Source: Gambelia wislizenii (Eukaryota; Chordata; Lepidosauria; Squamata; Crotaphytidae). Taken from it: DNA of 64,000 bases. This document shows, piece by piece, positions 25,832 to 36,118 of this stretch. How positions within the stretch are numbered: position 1 is the stretch's first letter; each line of letters begins with the position of its first letter. Both the position numbers and the translations under genes were made by a program. The stretch is taken from assembly GCA_030847615.1 (NCBI GenBank), contig JAUMIR010000003.1:70256001-70320000 (forward strand), read 5' to 3'. Under the pieces are notes generated by a model that was not told where the DNA came from, ran no database searches, and saw only the letters and a program-made list of their open reading frames with translations.

Positions 25832-25991
25832 CAAGCAGAAAAAATGGTGGCATATTTGCAAGACAGTGCCCTGGATGATGAAAGACTAGCAGCCAAGCTT
25901 CAAGAGCAAAGAGCAAAGGGTACTTCAGTATCATTGCACCCAGATGTCCTGCAAAAGTGGTTCTACAAAGATCCACAAGGAGAAATTCAAG
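25832..25991 (+). CDS. GIGYF2: GIGYF2 exon F (pre-GYF helix and start of GYF domain)
   Basis: Encodes residues 317-369 plus the first base of Gly370. Acceptor CTGCAG|CAAG, donor TCAAG|GTATGC. It begins with the conserved helix QAEKMVAYLQDSALDDERLA and ends with the start of the GYF domain, KWFYKDPQGEIQG, including the Trp (359) and the DPQG turn. The GYF domain binds proline-rich PPGL/PPGF-type peptides such as those of TNRC6 and ZNF598. Confidence 0.98.
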
Positions 25992-26614
25992 GTATGCTGT
26001 TATCCTTGCCTCTTTATCTATATCTCTAGAGTGTTAACAGAAGTCACTTGAACATAGGATTATTGCTGTTTCTGGGTGAGGAGAATCAAGGTGAAAAATA
26101 AGATTTCATGGCTGTAGTAGAAGGAAATATTTACAATAAATTTTCCTGTCTTGAAACATTGTCAACCACTGTGTTTTCTACACACAAGCCAGTTTATGGC
26201 TTGTCTCCTACTATATGCTGAGAACTAGTGTCGTGTGTGTTAGAGTGTGAGACTAGGACTGGGGAAGATCTGATTCAAATTCCTACTCAGCCATGAAAGC
26301 TCATTAGGTGACCGTGGTTCAGTCACACACTCTTCGAATAATCTACCACACATGTTAGTGAGCATAAAATGGGAGCAATACATTGTTTTGAGTTCCTTGA
26401 ATGAAATACAAAATATAAATGTTAAACTAAAATGTCAAATGTCATATGCACGCCTGTTAAGTTGGGAGATGTTAATATATTCAAGAGCGACTTCCCACAT
26501 AGATTCATGCATATCGGCTGTGTTTCTTGGTATAGTTCTCAATAGAGTTTTGTCCTTGTTTCCATGGACTTCACCTTTTGTCACCATGTTATGTTTTGGC
26601 GGGTGATTTTGCAG
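25992..26614. other. GIGYF2 intron within the GYF domain, nothing recognised
   Basis: A 623-base intron. No recognised element. Confidence 0.6.
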
Positions 26615-26781
26615 GTCCATTCAGTAACCAGGAGATGACGGAGTGGTTCCAAGCTGGGTATTTCACAATGTCACTGTTGGTGAAAAGAGCATGTGATGAA
26701 AGCTTCCAGCCTCTTGGAGACATCATGAAAATGTGGGGCAGGGTCCCCTTTACTCCAGGACCAGCAGCACCTCTGCATTTG
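26615..26781 (+). CDS. GIGYF2: GIGYF2 exon G (GYF domain core)
   Basis: Encodes residues 371-425. Acceptor TTGCAG|GTCC, donor TTTG|GTAAAT. It holds the GYF signature GPFSNQEMTEWFQAGYF at 370-386, in which Trp380 and the Gly-Tyr-Phe triplet line the peptide-binding pocket. The rest of the domain follows (SLLVKRACDESFQPLGDI, then MKMWGRVPF). All signature residues are present, so peptide binding is expected. The tail is Pro-rich. Confidence 0.98.
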
Positions 26782-27944
26782 GTAAATACTTGACAAACAA
26801 TATGTGAATCAATGCATTTTAAATTAGAAAACTAAGACAATAATATGCTAATTATAAGAATTCATATCTTTTTGTGCAACAAGACACTGCTACAGTAACA
26901 GACCTCCTATGCAGAAAGGGTAATGTGTTCACAGTAACTGGGAATGAAACAAGCTACAGTTCTCTTTGTCACTAGTTCAATTAGAACTGTTATTAAATAG
27001 GCTTCATAAGACCAAAGACCTTCAGGTACTCCATTTGTAGTAATAACAAATGGAAACAAGAATTGGGCTTGTTCTCAGACTCCCTAAACTTCTATCTCCT
27101 CCCTGTCCATTCTTAAGAGGACATTGTGCCTGTCATCTTCAACTGTTCTGCCATGTTTTTCTTTTACACTTTGGTTGAGCACATGAGATATGTCTAATCC
27201 CCCTTTTCTCATCACTAAGAGAAATGGAGAAGTTCTTTTAGGCAGATGAGGATATACCTTTAGAGGGGCAGTGGCTCTAATGTACTTTGCCATGCAGTGC
27301 ATCCCGTGGAGTCTGTCCTACTGTATGTGTTCCTTACATTCCCACTTCATGCAGTCCTTTCTACTTTTTATTTTAAAGAAGAATGATTGTAATATTGTTC
27401 TTTTTTAAATAACCCTTTGTATATACAAGGTATTTTAGTCTTAATTCAATTTAGGTCACCATAATCAGAGCTGTGTGTATTCCATGACTCACTGCAAACA
27501 TAGGATTTGGTACAGGGTATAATCTTTGTCTGAAAAATTGACTTTATTATAATGTGTTTTAGTCCTGGTGACTACAAAAAATAGCCTTGAAAGTGAATGT
27601 ACAGTGTCTTATAAAATCTAATGAGGCAAGGCTGGTTAGGGATTTTGAGTGGTTGCAGGGAAAGCAGGATCCCTTCCCAGTATTCTCAGAATTATTATGT
27701 ATATCTAAATGAATACTTGCTCTTTGCTTAAATTTCCTAATAGATACAAGTCATAATTCAATTATCATCATGATAGAATTGGTGGGGTTTTTTGGTTAGT
27801 GTAAAGTACACCACAGCACTGTATGGGAATCCCATTTTAGAGAACAGGACTGAAGCTGAAATATAACACTGAGGTATTATTGAGAGGCCCTTTCTATTAA
27901 ATACCTAATACATTAAAGTAATTGATTATGTTCTCAACTAGCTG
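26782..27944. other. GIGYF2 intron, nothing recognised
   Basis: The first 1.16 kb of the 1.5 kb intron. No repeat family or exon is seen. Confidence 0.55.
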
Positions 27945-28298
27945 TACCCAGCGTAACATACTCTTAAAAAAAACCTCCCCAAACCACCCAGTAGACCTCA
28001 CAACAACCCTGTAAGGTAGGCTGGTGGATTTCTAAATTCCTCCTCCCCCTTCTCAGCATTCCACACTTTGCCCGGAATTGCTGAGGGTGACTCACTCTGT
28101 TGCCTTGCTGCCACCGCCACCACCAGTTGACTGCCTGGTTCCCGTGGCAGGAATCTGGGCCACAGATTGAGTGGCAGGAGTGGATTGTGAGGTGGAGAGG
28201 GAATTTGCATGTGGGTAGTGATTGATTGGGTGTGTTTCCTGAGCCAATCAGCACACTGGGAGAGGCAACATACCCAAGAGTTTTATATATATAGATGT
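27945..28298. repeat. dispersed repeat, unclassified
   Basis: Starts 'caactagctgtacccagcgtaac', a phrase that recurs in squamate genomes, includes 'cctcacaacaaccctgtaaggta', and ends in 'ttttatatatatagat'. It has the look of a small dispersed element inserted 29 bases before exon H. The class is unknown. Confidence 0.4.
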
Positions 28299-28326
28299 TT
28301 AGTTGATGGTTTGTTTGCATCAACAG

Positions 28327-28418
28327 GGTGAGCTGGATCAGGAGCGACTCACTAGACAACAGGAATTCACGGCCATGTATCAAATGCAGCACCTCCAGTA
28401 CCAGCAATTTTTGTTACA
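28327..28418 (+). CDS. GIGYF2: GIGYF2 exon H (GELDQERLTRQQE)
   Basis: Encodes residues 426-455 plus two bases. Acceptor CAACAG|GGTG, donor TTACA|GTAAGT. Conserved helix GELDQERLTRQQEFTAMYQM followed by the Q-rich QHLQYQQFLL. It begins the Gln-rich helical segment after the GYF domain. Confidence 0.97.
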
Positions 28419-28444
28419 GTAAGTCTTCATGGAGACATGCTAGT

Positions 28445-28655
28445 GGCTGTGTTGTGCTGCTTTATAAGGCCATTCTCTAGATGTCTGAAGGAACAATCCA
28501 TAACATACAGGTTTATCCCACAAGCCATCAGCTCGAGGCAGGAGTCCAAAGTTATTTTTGGTTATAAACATTGACTTCTCCCTCCTTCTTGTCAGTATTT
28601 TCACTTCTGCCATGCCAATAAGCCAAGTTTTTTTCTTCTCTCCTCTCTTTCCAAT
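28445..28655 (+). mobile_element. DIRS terminal-repeat fragment
   Basis: Shares order and wording with the left terminal repeats at 31622 and 42293: 'ctgaaggaacaatccataac', then 'aggcaggagtcc', then 'cttctccctcc' and 'cttttctctcc'-like pyrimidine runs. It is a solo left inverted terminal repeat of a DIRS-family element, truncated at 28655 where an SINE begins. No internal sequence remains. Confidence 0.55.
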
Positions 28656-28663
28656 CCTGTGGT

Positions 28664-28848
28664 TGTTGTGTACCTTCAAGTCGTTTCTGACTTATGGTGA
28701 CCTTAAGGTGAACCTATCACAGGGTTTTCTGAGGCTGAGAATGTGTGACTTGCCCAAGGTCACCCAGTGGGTTTTCATGGCCGAGCAGGGATTCGAACTC
28801 TGGTCTCCATATCCATAGTCCAACACTCAAACGACTATGCCATGATGG
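28664..28848 (-). mobile_element. tRNA-headed squamate SINE (reverse)
   Basis: The - strand order is B-box 'gttcgaatccc' (seen as 'gggattcgaact' on +), then 'ccactgggtgaccttgggca', 'cacattctcagcctcag', 'aaccctgtgataggttc', 'gtcaccataagtcag' and 'cttgaaggtacacaac'. This is the same family as 41255-41482 and 50781-51010. The body is well preserved. Confidence 0.8.
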
Positions 28849-28849
28849 T

Positions 28850-30080
28850 TCCTGTCCTATTCCCAATCCTATGCTATTTTTTAAAAGAAACTAGTTTAGT
28901 TTGGTATAATACAAGTCAGATTGGTCTTACTGAAAACGTCAGCCAAATAAAATCTGTGAGCAACCATCTTTTGGAATAATAGTGGTTAAATTACTGCATC
29001 TCCATGTAGTATTTAGTTTTTTCTGCGGGCTGAACTGTTTATCTTTCCTGCAACCTTTTGTGTCACTTTACACATAGGGCATAATAGCCTGTTTGCATAT
29101 GAACGTTCTCCACCTTCCCTCACAAGCACTGACTAAATGACATGTGGGCCTTTCTTACAATCAGGAAGCAAGAATTTTTGCTGCTATAATACATATTGTG
29201 TTTGTGGGAAATGACTTGACTTAAAGCAGAGGGAACTTAATTGCAGGTTCTTGGCATGTTCAATGAGCTTATTTATCAATGAGATAAAGATATAGGTAAT
29301 TACCAACAATGTGAATTGCAAAGGTTGCTTCCATCCACTTTTCCCTCAGTCCTCTGCACCACAGCTTGCGCTATTAAGCAGCATCTTCACACCTACACAG
29401 AAGCTTTTTGAGGGGAGCTGCTGTGGAATGTGAATAGGGAAGCCAGCTTTTTTTCTTGTGCATTTATTTGCCTCCAATCCATTCTGTTTTTCAAAAATGA
29501 GGTAATACATGCTTTGGGAGACCAAGATATATTTTTTAAAAGGAAAACAATCCGTGTAGTAGAAGAGAATGGTTAAAGTAGATGGATTGATTTTTTGAGT
29601 TCTCTTTCATTGGCTGAGTATCTTATGAGTATAATTGTGCTCATAGGATGCTTCCACCAGCAGAAGTGGGGGAGGCAGAATTCACCAGTGCCCTCTTCAT
29701 TCTGCAGCCTGTTGTGTCCAACAAAAATTCACTTTGGGGTGTTAATGGATCCTCTGAACTAAAGGAGGGGGAATTTAATTAGCAAAAGTCACCTCCCATT
29801 CCCCCTGTGAGCTCTCTGCTAATTCAGAAACATCCTGTGAATGGAAGGAAGGCTGTTCACAGAAGAAATAGTAATATCCAAGCTGTTAGGATAAGTAAAC
29901 ATTGTGTAATAAATAGCTGCTTCTGCTGTGCAGAATTATCTTCTTTTCTAGTTTCTCATAAAGTATGTATTTTCTGATTTCTGTTGAGGTATTGGAATAT
30001 TCCTGTGATATGCACTAGAAGTTATATTTCTAATCTTTATGTAAATAAGTACAGTGAACTTCCCTCACTCTCATTTCCAG
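28850..30080. other. GIGYF2 intron, nothing recognised
   Basis: About 1.2 kb of ordinary intron. No element or exon recognised. Confidence 0.55.
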
Positions 30081-30188
30081 ACAACAGTATGCACAGGTAA
30101 TGGCACAGCAGCAAAAAGCAGCCCTTTCATCTCAGCAACAGCAGCAGCTGGCTCTCCTTTTACAGCAGTTCCAGGCACTTAAAATGAG
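30081..30188 (+). CDS. GIGYF2: GIGYF2 exon I (Gln-rich)
   Basis: Encodes residues 457-491 with split codons at both ends. Acceptor TTCCAG|ACAA, donor TGAG|GTAATT. Strongly Gln-rich: QQYAQVMAQQQKAALSSQQ, then LALLLQQFQALKM. It is nearly identical to human. It is probably helical with heptad leucines. Confidence 0.97.
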
Positions 30189-30437
30189 GTAATTTTACTG
30201 ATTTCAGGGCCATTTCACATATAATGCCATAGTAAATACAACACATTCAACAAGAAATTGCAATCAAGCACATCTCCCTAACAAAACCTCTTTTTGCAAA
30301 CTTCTCATTTTGTACACTTAAAACATTACTGATATGTAATGTATAAAGTTCCACTCAACTCAGAACCAACCTATGATACTGATTTTTGAAAATAATCACT
30401 CTGTGAGGTTAGAATGTACTGCACATTGTATCTAGTT

Positions 30438-30662
30438 GGGCTGCTGCCACACTGCAGATATAATGCAGTTTGACACAGTTTTTAACTGCCATGGCTCAAT
30501 GCTATAGAATTCTGGGATTTGTAGTTTGGTGAGATATATTCCACCACCTATATTAGGCAGCTCTGGTGCCACAGCAAACTACAAATCCCAGGACTCCAAA
30601 AATGGAATCATGATAATTAAATTGGTGTCAAACTGGATTATTTCTGCAGTGTGGCAGCAGCC
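30438..30662. mobile_element. palindromic MITE, copy 2
   Basis: Second copy of the family at 372-592. It starts 'gggctgctgccacactgcag' and ends with the inverse, 'ctgcagtgtggcagcagcc'. Both copies share 'tttgacac', 'aactgcc', 'ggctcaatgcta' and 'ctgggatttgtagtt', and the arms pair along the whole length. Non-coding. Confidence 0.75.
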
Positions 30663-31249
30663 TTGGTGTGCTCATGGAATGTTGTTTGATCCATTAGAGG
30701 CATCCACCAGTGAAATGGGGAAGTAGGTTTTTTCAGGGTCCCCTACTGTTCTGCAACCTCCTCTGTGCCTCTAAAATGTGCTCCAGAGCAACATAGGAGG
30801 TGGAGCTAGAAACTATATGGCAATAGAGAAATTACTAAAAATGACTTCACTCTCCATTTCACTGATGGAAGTCTCCATCAACTCAAAGAGCATTCAGATA
30901 GCCGGGTGGCACCAACTTGATACAATCCTTTTTATTAACGCCCTAACATTTTCTGAAGCAGAGCATGTAACAATCAAAGTTTAATAGAGGTTGGGTGTCA
31001 CCTTAATCATCTCCAGATATTTATTTTTAATAGTTGAAGGTTATTATACTACTTTACAGTACCAGAAAAGGCTATGCTGACATTTTGGCCAGAATTAATT
31101 AAAAAACTATTTTGTGAAGCTCAGAGCTCCAGTAATGTTGGACAGCAGGAAAATTGACAATAATACTGGTTTTGAAGAAAGTGAGAAAGGAAGGGGGAAA
31201 TTATATTAAATGTGAGGTAGAATGTTGAATATTCACTTCTATATTGCAG

Positions 31250-31344
31250 AAAAGCTGAGCAGAACATGGTACCACCTGTAACAAGGTCTGTTACAGACAC
31301 TGGCTCAATTTGGGAACTTCAGCCACCAGCTCCACAGGCCACAG
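31250..31344 (+). CDS. GIGYF2: GIGYF2 exon J
   Basis: Encodes residues 493-523 with split codons at both ends. Acceptor TTGCAG|AAAA, donor ACAG|GTAAAT. The core VTRSVTDTGSIWELQP is conserved; the first residues (KAEQNMVPP) differ from human. The Trp-containing DTGSIWELQ repeats in spirit the SVWDLP of the next exon. Confidence 0.96.
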
Positions 31345-32255
31345 GTAAATTTTGAATCTTTTTATTTTGATTGAATTCAAACATAATGTCAACACACATT
31401 TGAGAAAAGCAGTTTGCAAAGGATCACCAAACCAGGATCTCAAACTTCAGCTTGAAGCTGTTTTAGCAAATATGCTGTTCCCAAATCCAAACCCACAAAC
31501 TATAATTCAGAATGGTGCTCTGCCCTAAGTGGCTTCCTGGTATAAGTTGTACGACGTTGTGATGTGTTGTTAGAGTGTCTCTGATTTTGTGAAGAAGGGA
31601 AGAATGTAGAAGAAACTTATATATTCTCAGGCTGAAGGAGCAATCCACAACACGTGAGTTATTCCCTCATGCCAGCAGATAGAGACAGGAGACCCTAAAA
31701 TTTCAATTCTGTTAGGTCTGTTTACTCTCACCTCTCCCTCAGTTTAATTTTTCCTGCCTTTCCAGCTGGTTGACCTATTGTTCTCTTGCTCTTCTATTCT
31801 TTCCGATATCAATTTAAAATATTTTAATGACCTCTTCTAAAGAAAATTTTATCCATGGCTACGGTTTTAACAAAGAAAAAGAGGAAAATGCAGGATATTG
31901 AGGATGAAGGGAAGACTCGCTAATGACTTCCAATAGTAAGAAATGTTAACAGAAGAGGAAATGAGTTTAAAAGTCTACCCCAAGACTGCAGGCGCACTTT
32001 ACAATGAGAGTGAGGGAAATGTCTGTGATCCAGGGAAGGTTCAGTTGTCCGCAGAGAAACGAGCCACAAAACCAATGACAAAAATGGCTCTTAGATCTTA
32101 TTTTTATATCTTTGATTGAAAGCAAATTGGAAGGACATGCTTCAGCTCAACTCTAGGATATGGGAAGATCCAGAGACAGCATTTTAGAGAAGAGTAGTAA
32201 GCCCCAAAAAATAAAAACGAAGGGGGGGGGAGGAGGAGGGGGGAAGAGAGAAAGG

Positions 32256-33240
32256 TATATTCCGGCGTATAAGACGACTGGGCATAAAAGACGACCCCCC
32301 CCCCACCATTTTAAGTCAAAATATAGAGTTTAGGGTATACTCGCTGTATAAGACAACTCCCCATCATCCGCCCTCCCCGAAGCTGCAATCGGGCTCCCCA
32401 TCGTAGCTTTGGGGAGTGTGGGTGCTGGCTGGAAAGCTTCCCTCCTCCATCCAGCCACCCTTCCTGAAGCCTCCCCGAAGCTGGCTGAGGAATCCTGGGG
32501 ATGGCTGCCTGGCTGGGGAGAGGCTCAGCCACCTCCCGCGATTCCCCAACCCGCAAGGAGGCCGGCCAGCGTCCTCGTGAGTTGGAGACTCATGGGGGAT
32601 GGCTGTCTGGGAAGAGGCTCAGTCACCTCCCATGATTCCCCAGCCCATGAGGAGGATGGCCAGCGTCCTCACGAGTTGGGGAATCATGGGGGATGGCTGC
32701 CTGGCTGGGAAGAGGCTCAGCCACCTCGCGGGATTTCCAGCCCGTGAGGAGGCTGGCCAGCGTCCTCGTGAGTTGGGGAATCATGGGGGATAGCTGCCTA
32801 GCTGGGAAGAGGCTCAGCCACCTCCCGGGATTCCCCAACCCACGAGGAGGCTGGCCAACCTCCTCGTGAGTTGGGGAATCACAGAGGATAGCTCTCTGGC
32901 TGAGAAGAGGCTCATCCACCTCCCAGGATTCCCCAACCTGCAAGGAGGCTGGCCACCCTCCTCTTGAGTTGGGGAATCACGGGGGATGGCTGCCTGGCTG
33001 GGAAGAGGCTCAGACACCTCTCTCACAGCAAGGCTCCATCCCCCCACTGTGCAACCTTGTTGGGTGGGGGGGGGGAATAAGGTGGCTAGTAAGCTTCCCC
33101 CCCACCCCAGCCAGCCACCTCCATTGTTCCGAATCCGTGATGGGGCTGGCACAGCCCCATCCAGCATATAACATGGCCCCTGACTTTTCAGCTGATTATA
33201 CAGGCTGAAAAAGTCATCTTATACGTCGAAATATACGGTA
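32256..33240. mobile_element. TIR element with internal tandem repeat
   Basis: Ends: left 'tattccggcgtataagacga', right inverted 'taccgtatatttcgacgtat'. The terminal sequence is related in style to the element at 22273-23178 ('gtataagtcgac'). No transposase is present. The middle is a GC-rich 98-base tandem repeat. The element lies inside the DIRS shell. Confidence 0.65.
32489..33010. repeat. 98-base tandem repeat, ~5.5 copies
   Basis: Units begin near 32489, 32586, 32680, 32777, 32875 and 32973 (spacings 94-98). Each holds 'gaatca', 'gggggatggctgcctggctg', 'gaagaggctcagccacctcc', 'gattccccaacc' and 'ggaggctggccagcgtcctc'. The units are 80-90% alike by eye. Long open frames on both strands here are a result of the periodic GC-rich sequence, not genes. 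Confidence 0.85.
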
Positions 33241-33404
33241 AGTTAAAGAACTTACCAGAGAAGTCTTGCAAAGCAGTGAAGGAACACATGGAGCTCATTA
33301 GTTCAGTTGCAACTCCTGGGTGCCATCTTGGAGACTTGGAAGCACAGAGGTGGGGCTTAGGTGGGACAGTCTATAGCCCAATCAGAAGATGCCACTTTAA
33401 AAAG

Positions 33405-34205
33405 AAACACTTTAAATACAAGTCACAAGATGAGGATACTACACTTAGGCAGTAAAAATGAAATGCACAGATATAGGATGGGTGATACCTGGCTTGATGG
33501 TAGTACATGTGAAATGGATCTAGGAGTAGTAGACCACAAGCTGAACATGAGTCAGCAGCTAAAATGCAGCAGCTAAAAAAGCCAATTTGATGCTAGGCTG
33601 CATCAATGGGAGTATAATGTCTAGATCAAGGGAAATAATAGTGCCACTCTATTCTGCTTTGGTCAGACCTCATCTGGAATACTGCATCCAGTTCTGGGCA
33701 CCACAATTCAGGAAGGATATTGAGAAGCTGGAACGTGTCCAGAGGAGGGAGACCAGGATGGTGGGAGGTCTGGAAGCCATGCCCTATGAGGAGTGGCTTA
33801 GGGAGCTGGGTATGTTTAGCCTGAAAAGGAGAAGGTTAAGAGGTGACATGATAGCCATTTTTAAATATTTGAAAGGATGTCATGCTGAGGTTGGGGCAAG
33901 CTTGTTTTCTGCAGCTCCAGAGGCTAGGACACGGAGCAATTGGTTCAAATTACAGGAAAAGAGATTCCACCTGAACATTAGGAAGAACTTCCTAACAATA
34001 AGAGCTGTTCAGAAGTGGAATGCACTGCCTTGGAGTGTGGTGGAGTCTCCTTCTTTGGAGGTTTTTAAACAGAGGCTGGATGGCCATCTGTTGGGAATTA
34101 TTTGTGTATTCCTGCATGGCAGGGGTTTGGACTGGATGGCCTTTGTGGTCTCTTCCAACTCTATGATTCTTTCTCTCTGATTCTCTCTCTGACTCTCTGA
34201 TTCTC
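33405..34205 (+). mobile_element. CR1-type LINE fragment, 3' end
   Basis: A 5'-truncated CR1-like element. From about 33587 a frame of 197 codons gives the C-terminal part of the [20 protein letters not shown], then [40 protein letters not shown], and [20 protein letters not shown]. It is unusually open for a fossil. The 3' UTR ends 'ggcctttgtggtctcttcc', 'aactctatgattct' and imperfect repeats of that tail, as CR1 does. Confidence 0.8.
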
Positions 34206-35044
34206 TGGTTCTATGTATTAACGAGCAGTTTTTACAGTTTCTTAGTGCAAGAAGACAACAGCCATTCCTTGAGATTGAGCTTGGGTGTATCCCACTTGTT
34301 GTGGATTGCTCCTTTAGCCAGCCTGAGAATGAGAGATTGACAGTTTTGGAAGGCTGAAGGAGCAACCCATCCAGAGGCTGGGAAAAAACACTCTTTTTCT
34401 TTCTGTACTTTACCTCTAATCTGTTATCTTCTGTTGAGCAAGACTATGTAATTAAACTGAGAAGAGGTAATAGAAACAGACCTAACAGACTTGAAATTTT
34501 GGGATCTCCTGCCTCAATCTGCTGGTGCAAGGGAATAACCTACTTGTTGTGGACTGTTCCTTCAGCCTTCTTAGTATGATCATTCACAGTACATATCAAT
34601 TTCTAACTTCGTTAATGACCCCAGTTTTAATATTACTAATCTTCAGAATGCCCATTTTTGCTATGAAAAGGTTTTCTTTATAAGTATTTATTTGGTTATA
34701 GTCATTGGATTATTTTTGCATCTTTATCTGATATGTTCTCCCTCCTTATTTAATCTTGTTTAGGGCAATTAAAGAACCAATCCCAGTCAGTGTAAGTTGT
34801 ATTAAACAATTAGATTATCACCTATGTTTTCCTGAGGAATCAAGCAGGATGTTTCACAAAGCTCTGAGGGTAGTTTCCTAAGAATGGAAAGGGTCCTTCA
34901 CATAAGAGTTGGCCCAAGCTGCATTTGGTAATATATTCCAAATTGACTACAGAGCTAGAGATCACCAGTTTCTAGACTCTGTGTTTGCTCAGCTTAAAAA
35001 TTAATTAGGCTACTAAATCTTGTTTTTCCCCATTTTACTTGTAG

Positions 35045-35145
35045 TTTGGGAAGGGAGCAGTGTTTGGGATCTCCCAATTGATACTACAGCTCAGGGACCA
35101 GCTCTAGAACAGTTACAGCAGCTTGAAAAAGCTAAAGCTGCAAAG
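35045..35145 (+). CDS. GIGYF2: GIGYF2 exon K
   Basis: Encodes residues 525-557. Acceptor TTGTAG|TTTG, donor AAAG|GTAAGA. Conserved VWEGSSVWDLPIDTTAQGPA then LEQLQQLEKAKAAK, which starts the long charged helix. The exon before and the intron after are ordinary. Confidence 0.97.
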
Positions 35146-35483
35146 GTAAGAAACATTATGTGCTATTCTGCTCACAGGTCACTGGCAGTTTCAGTTGCTG
35201 ATTTCATCTTACCTGTTGTCTAAGGAATTGTGACATTAACTATCCTGATCTGTGACAATAAGAGTGCAGTAAGTTAGTATTTGTTTCTAGTTTTGGAGTA
35301 GACATTGTGACTTTACAAGTGGGCATAAGGACATGATTTGAGAAGGACCAGTTGGAAGTCTAGCTATACAGAAGAATAGTAATGAGAATCAATGTAATAA
35401 TTATGATAAGCAAGATTCATGCATCTAGTTGACAGAATATTCCATCACGATCTTCATTTCCATCACTACTTTCCCAATGTCAG
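35146..35483. other. GIGYF2 intron, nothing recognised
   Basis: A 338-base intron. Nothing recognised. Confidence 0.6.
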
Positions 35484-35642
35484 CTAGAGCAGGAGCGGAG
35501 GGAAGCTGAACTAAGGGCCAAAAGAAAAGAGGAAGAGCGGAAGAGACAAGAGGAACTTCGGAGGCAACAAGAAGAGATAATCAGAAGGCAAGAGGAAGAA
35601 AGGAAAAGAAGAGAAGAGGAGGAACTAGCTCGCAGAAAGCAG
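35484..35642 (+). CDS. GIGYF2: GIGYF2 exon L (E/R helix, part 1)
   Basis: Encodes residues 558-610. Acceptor TGTCAG|CTAG, donor GCAG|GTGAAA. An almost unbroken Glu/Arg/Lys/Gln helix without Pro or Gly, of the single-alpha-helix or coiled-coil type. It is exactly 159 bases, phase 0-0, as is exon M. Both end in a (R)KQ motif. Confidence 0.97.
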
Positions 35643-35754
35643 GTGAAAATTCAAATATGTACAATAAGAATGGCTGTAATATAAAGAGAACCCATTTTCA
35701 CAAACATTTTGTTTAGCACTCATTATATAACAATATCCCAAAAGTACAGTAGGA

Positions 35755-35845
35755 CCCCCGTATCCGCTGGGGATTGGTTGTGGGAGGGCCTGTGGATACT
35801 GAAAACTGGATAATAGCGAACACCATTGAAAATAGTGGGACTTTT
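35755..35845. mobile_element. left part of a MITE split by DIRS copy 1
   Basis: Starts 'acagtaggacccccgtatcc', a terminus of the same style as the element at 41797 (acagtcggccctctg). It runs to 'gaaaatagtgggactttt' and is cut off at the DIRS left end. The probable continuation lies at 41081-41165. Confidence 0.5.
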
Positions 35846-35985
35846 CAGAGAGGAGGAGCGAACAGGAATTCTTGATATTGGGTAAGCCTATCACTGCCCA
35901 GCCAAAAGCAGGAAGTTGCATCATGGTCACATGGAATTTCAAATTTTCTTTGTTCTCCTTCTTCATGCGGCCAGTTCAACTTCCT
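35846..35985 (+). repeat. DIRS copy 1 left inverted terminal repeat
   Basis: Begins 'cagagaggaggagcgaacag' and includes 'gaattcttgatattggg', 'gcaggaagttgca', 'tcacatggaatttcaaa' and 'cggccagttcaacttcctgc'. It is the inverse of about 40903-41036. The first 35 bases recur inverted in the ICR at 40693. Confidence 0.85.
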
Positions 35986-36118
35986 GCTTTCACCTAGTCC
36001 AGATGCAGTGATTTCTCCTCCAGAATTGTTTATCCGAATCCCCCCTCCTTTCCCTTAAAAAGCAAAAAGCAAAACTTCTTTCCTTCCTTCTCACTTTCCC
36101 CCTTTCTGAACTCCTGTG

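Larger units (their letters stand above)
31622..34592 (+). mobile_element. DIRS-family shell with replaced interior
   Basis: The left inverted terminal repeat (about 31622-31745) is mirrored by a right one (about 34441-34575). Examples: 'ggctgaaggagcaatccac' against 'gtggactgttccttcagcc', and 'attctgttaggtctg' against 'cagacctaacag'. At 34280-34362 sits an ICR, in which parts complementary to the two outer ends abut: 'gtggattgctcctttagcc' then 'ggctgaaggagcaacccat'. After the left repeat there is a trace of a gag start, a Lys/Arg-rich run at 31855-31921 ending in a stop. Everything else of the coding region is gone. The interior holds a TIR element (32256-33240) and a CR1 fragment (33405-34205). 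Confidence 0.7.

Noticed and set aside
32489..33010. CRISPR-like array
   Set aside because: Units are contiguous 98-base tandem repeats without spacers, in a vertebrate intron.
32311..33208. Several overlapping open frames on both strands
   Set aside because: They arise from a GC-rich 98-base tandem repeat whose period rarely places stops; no family resemblance.
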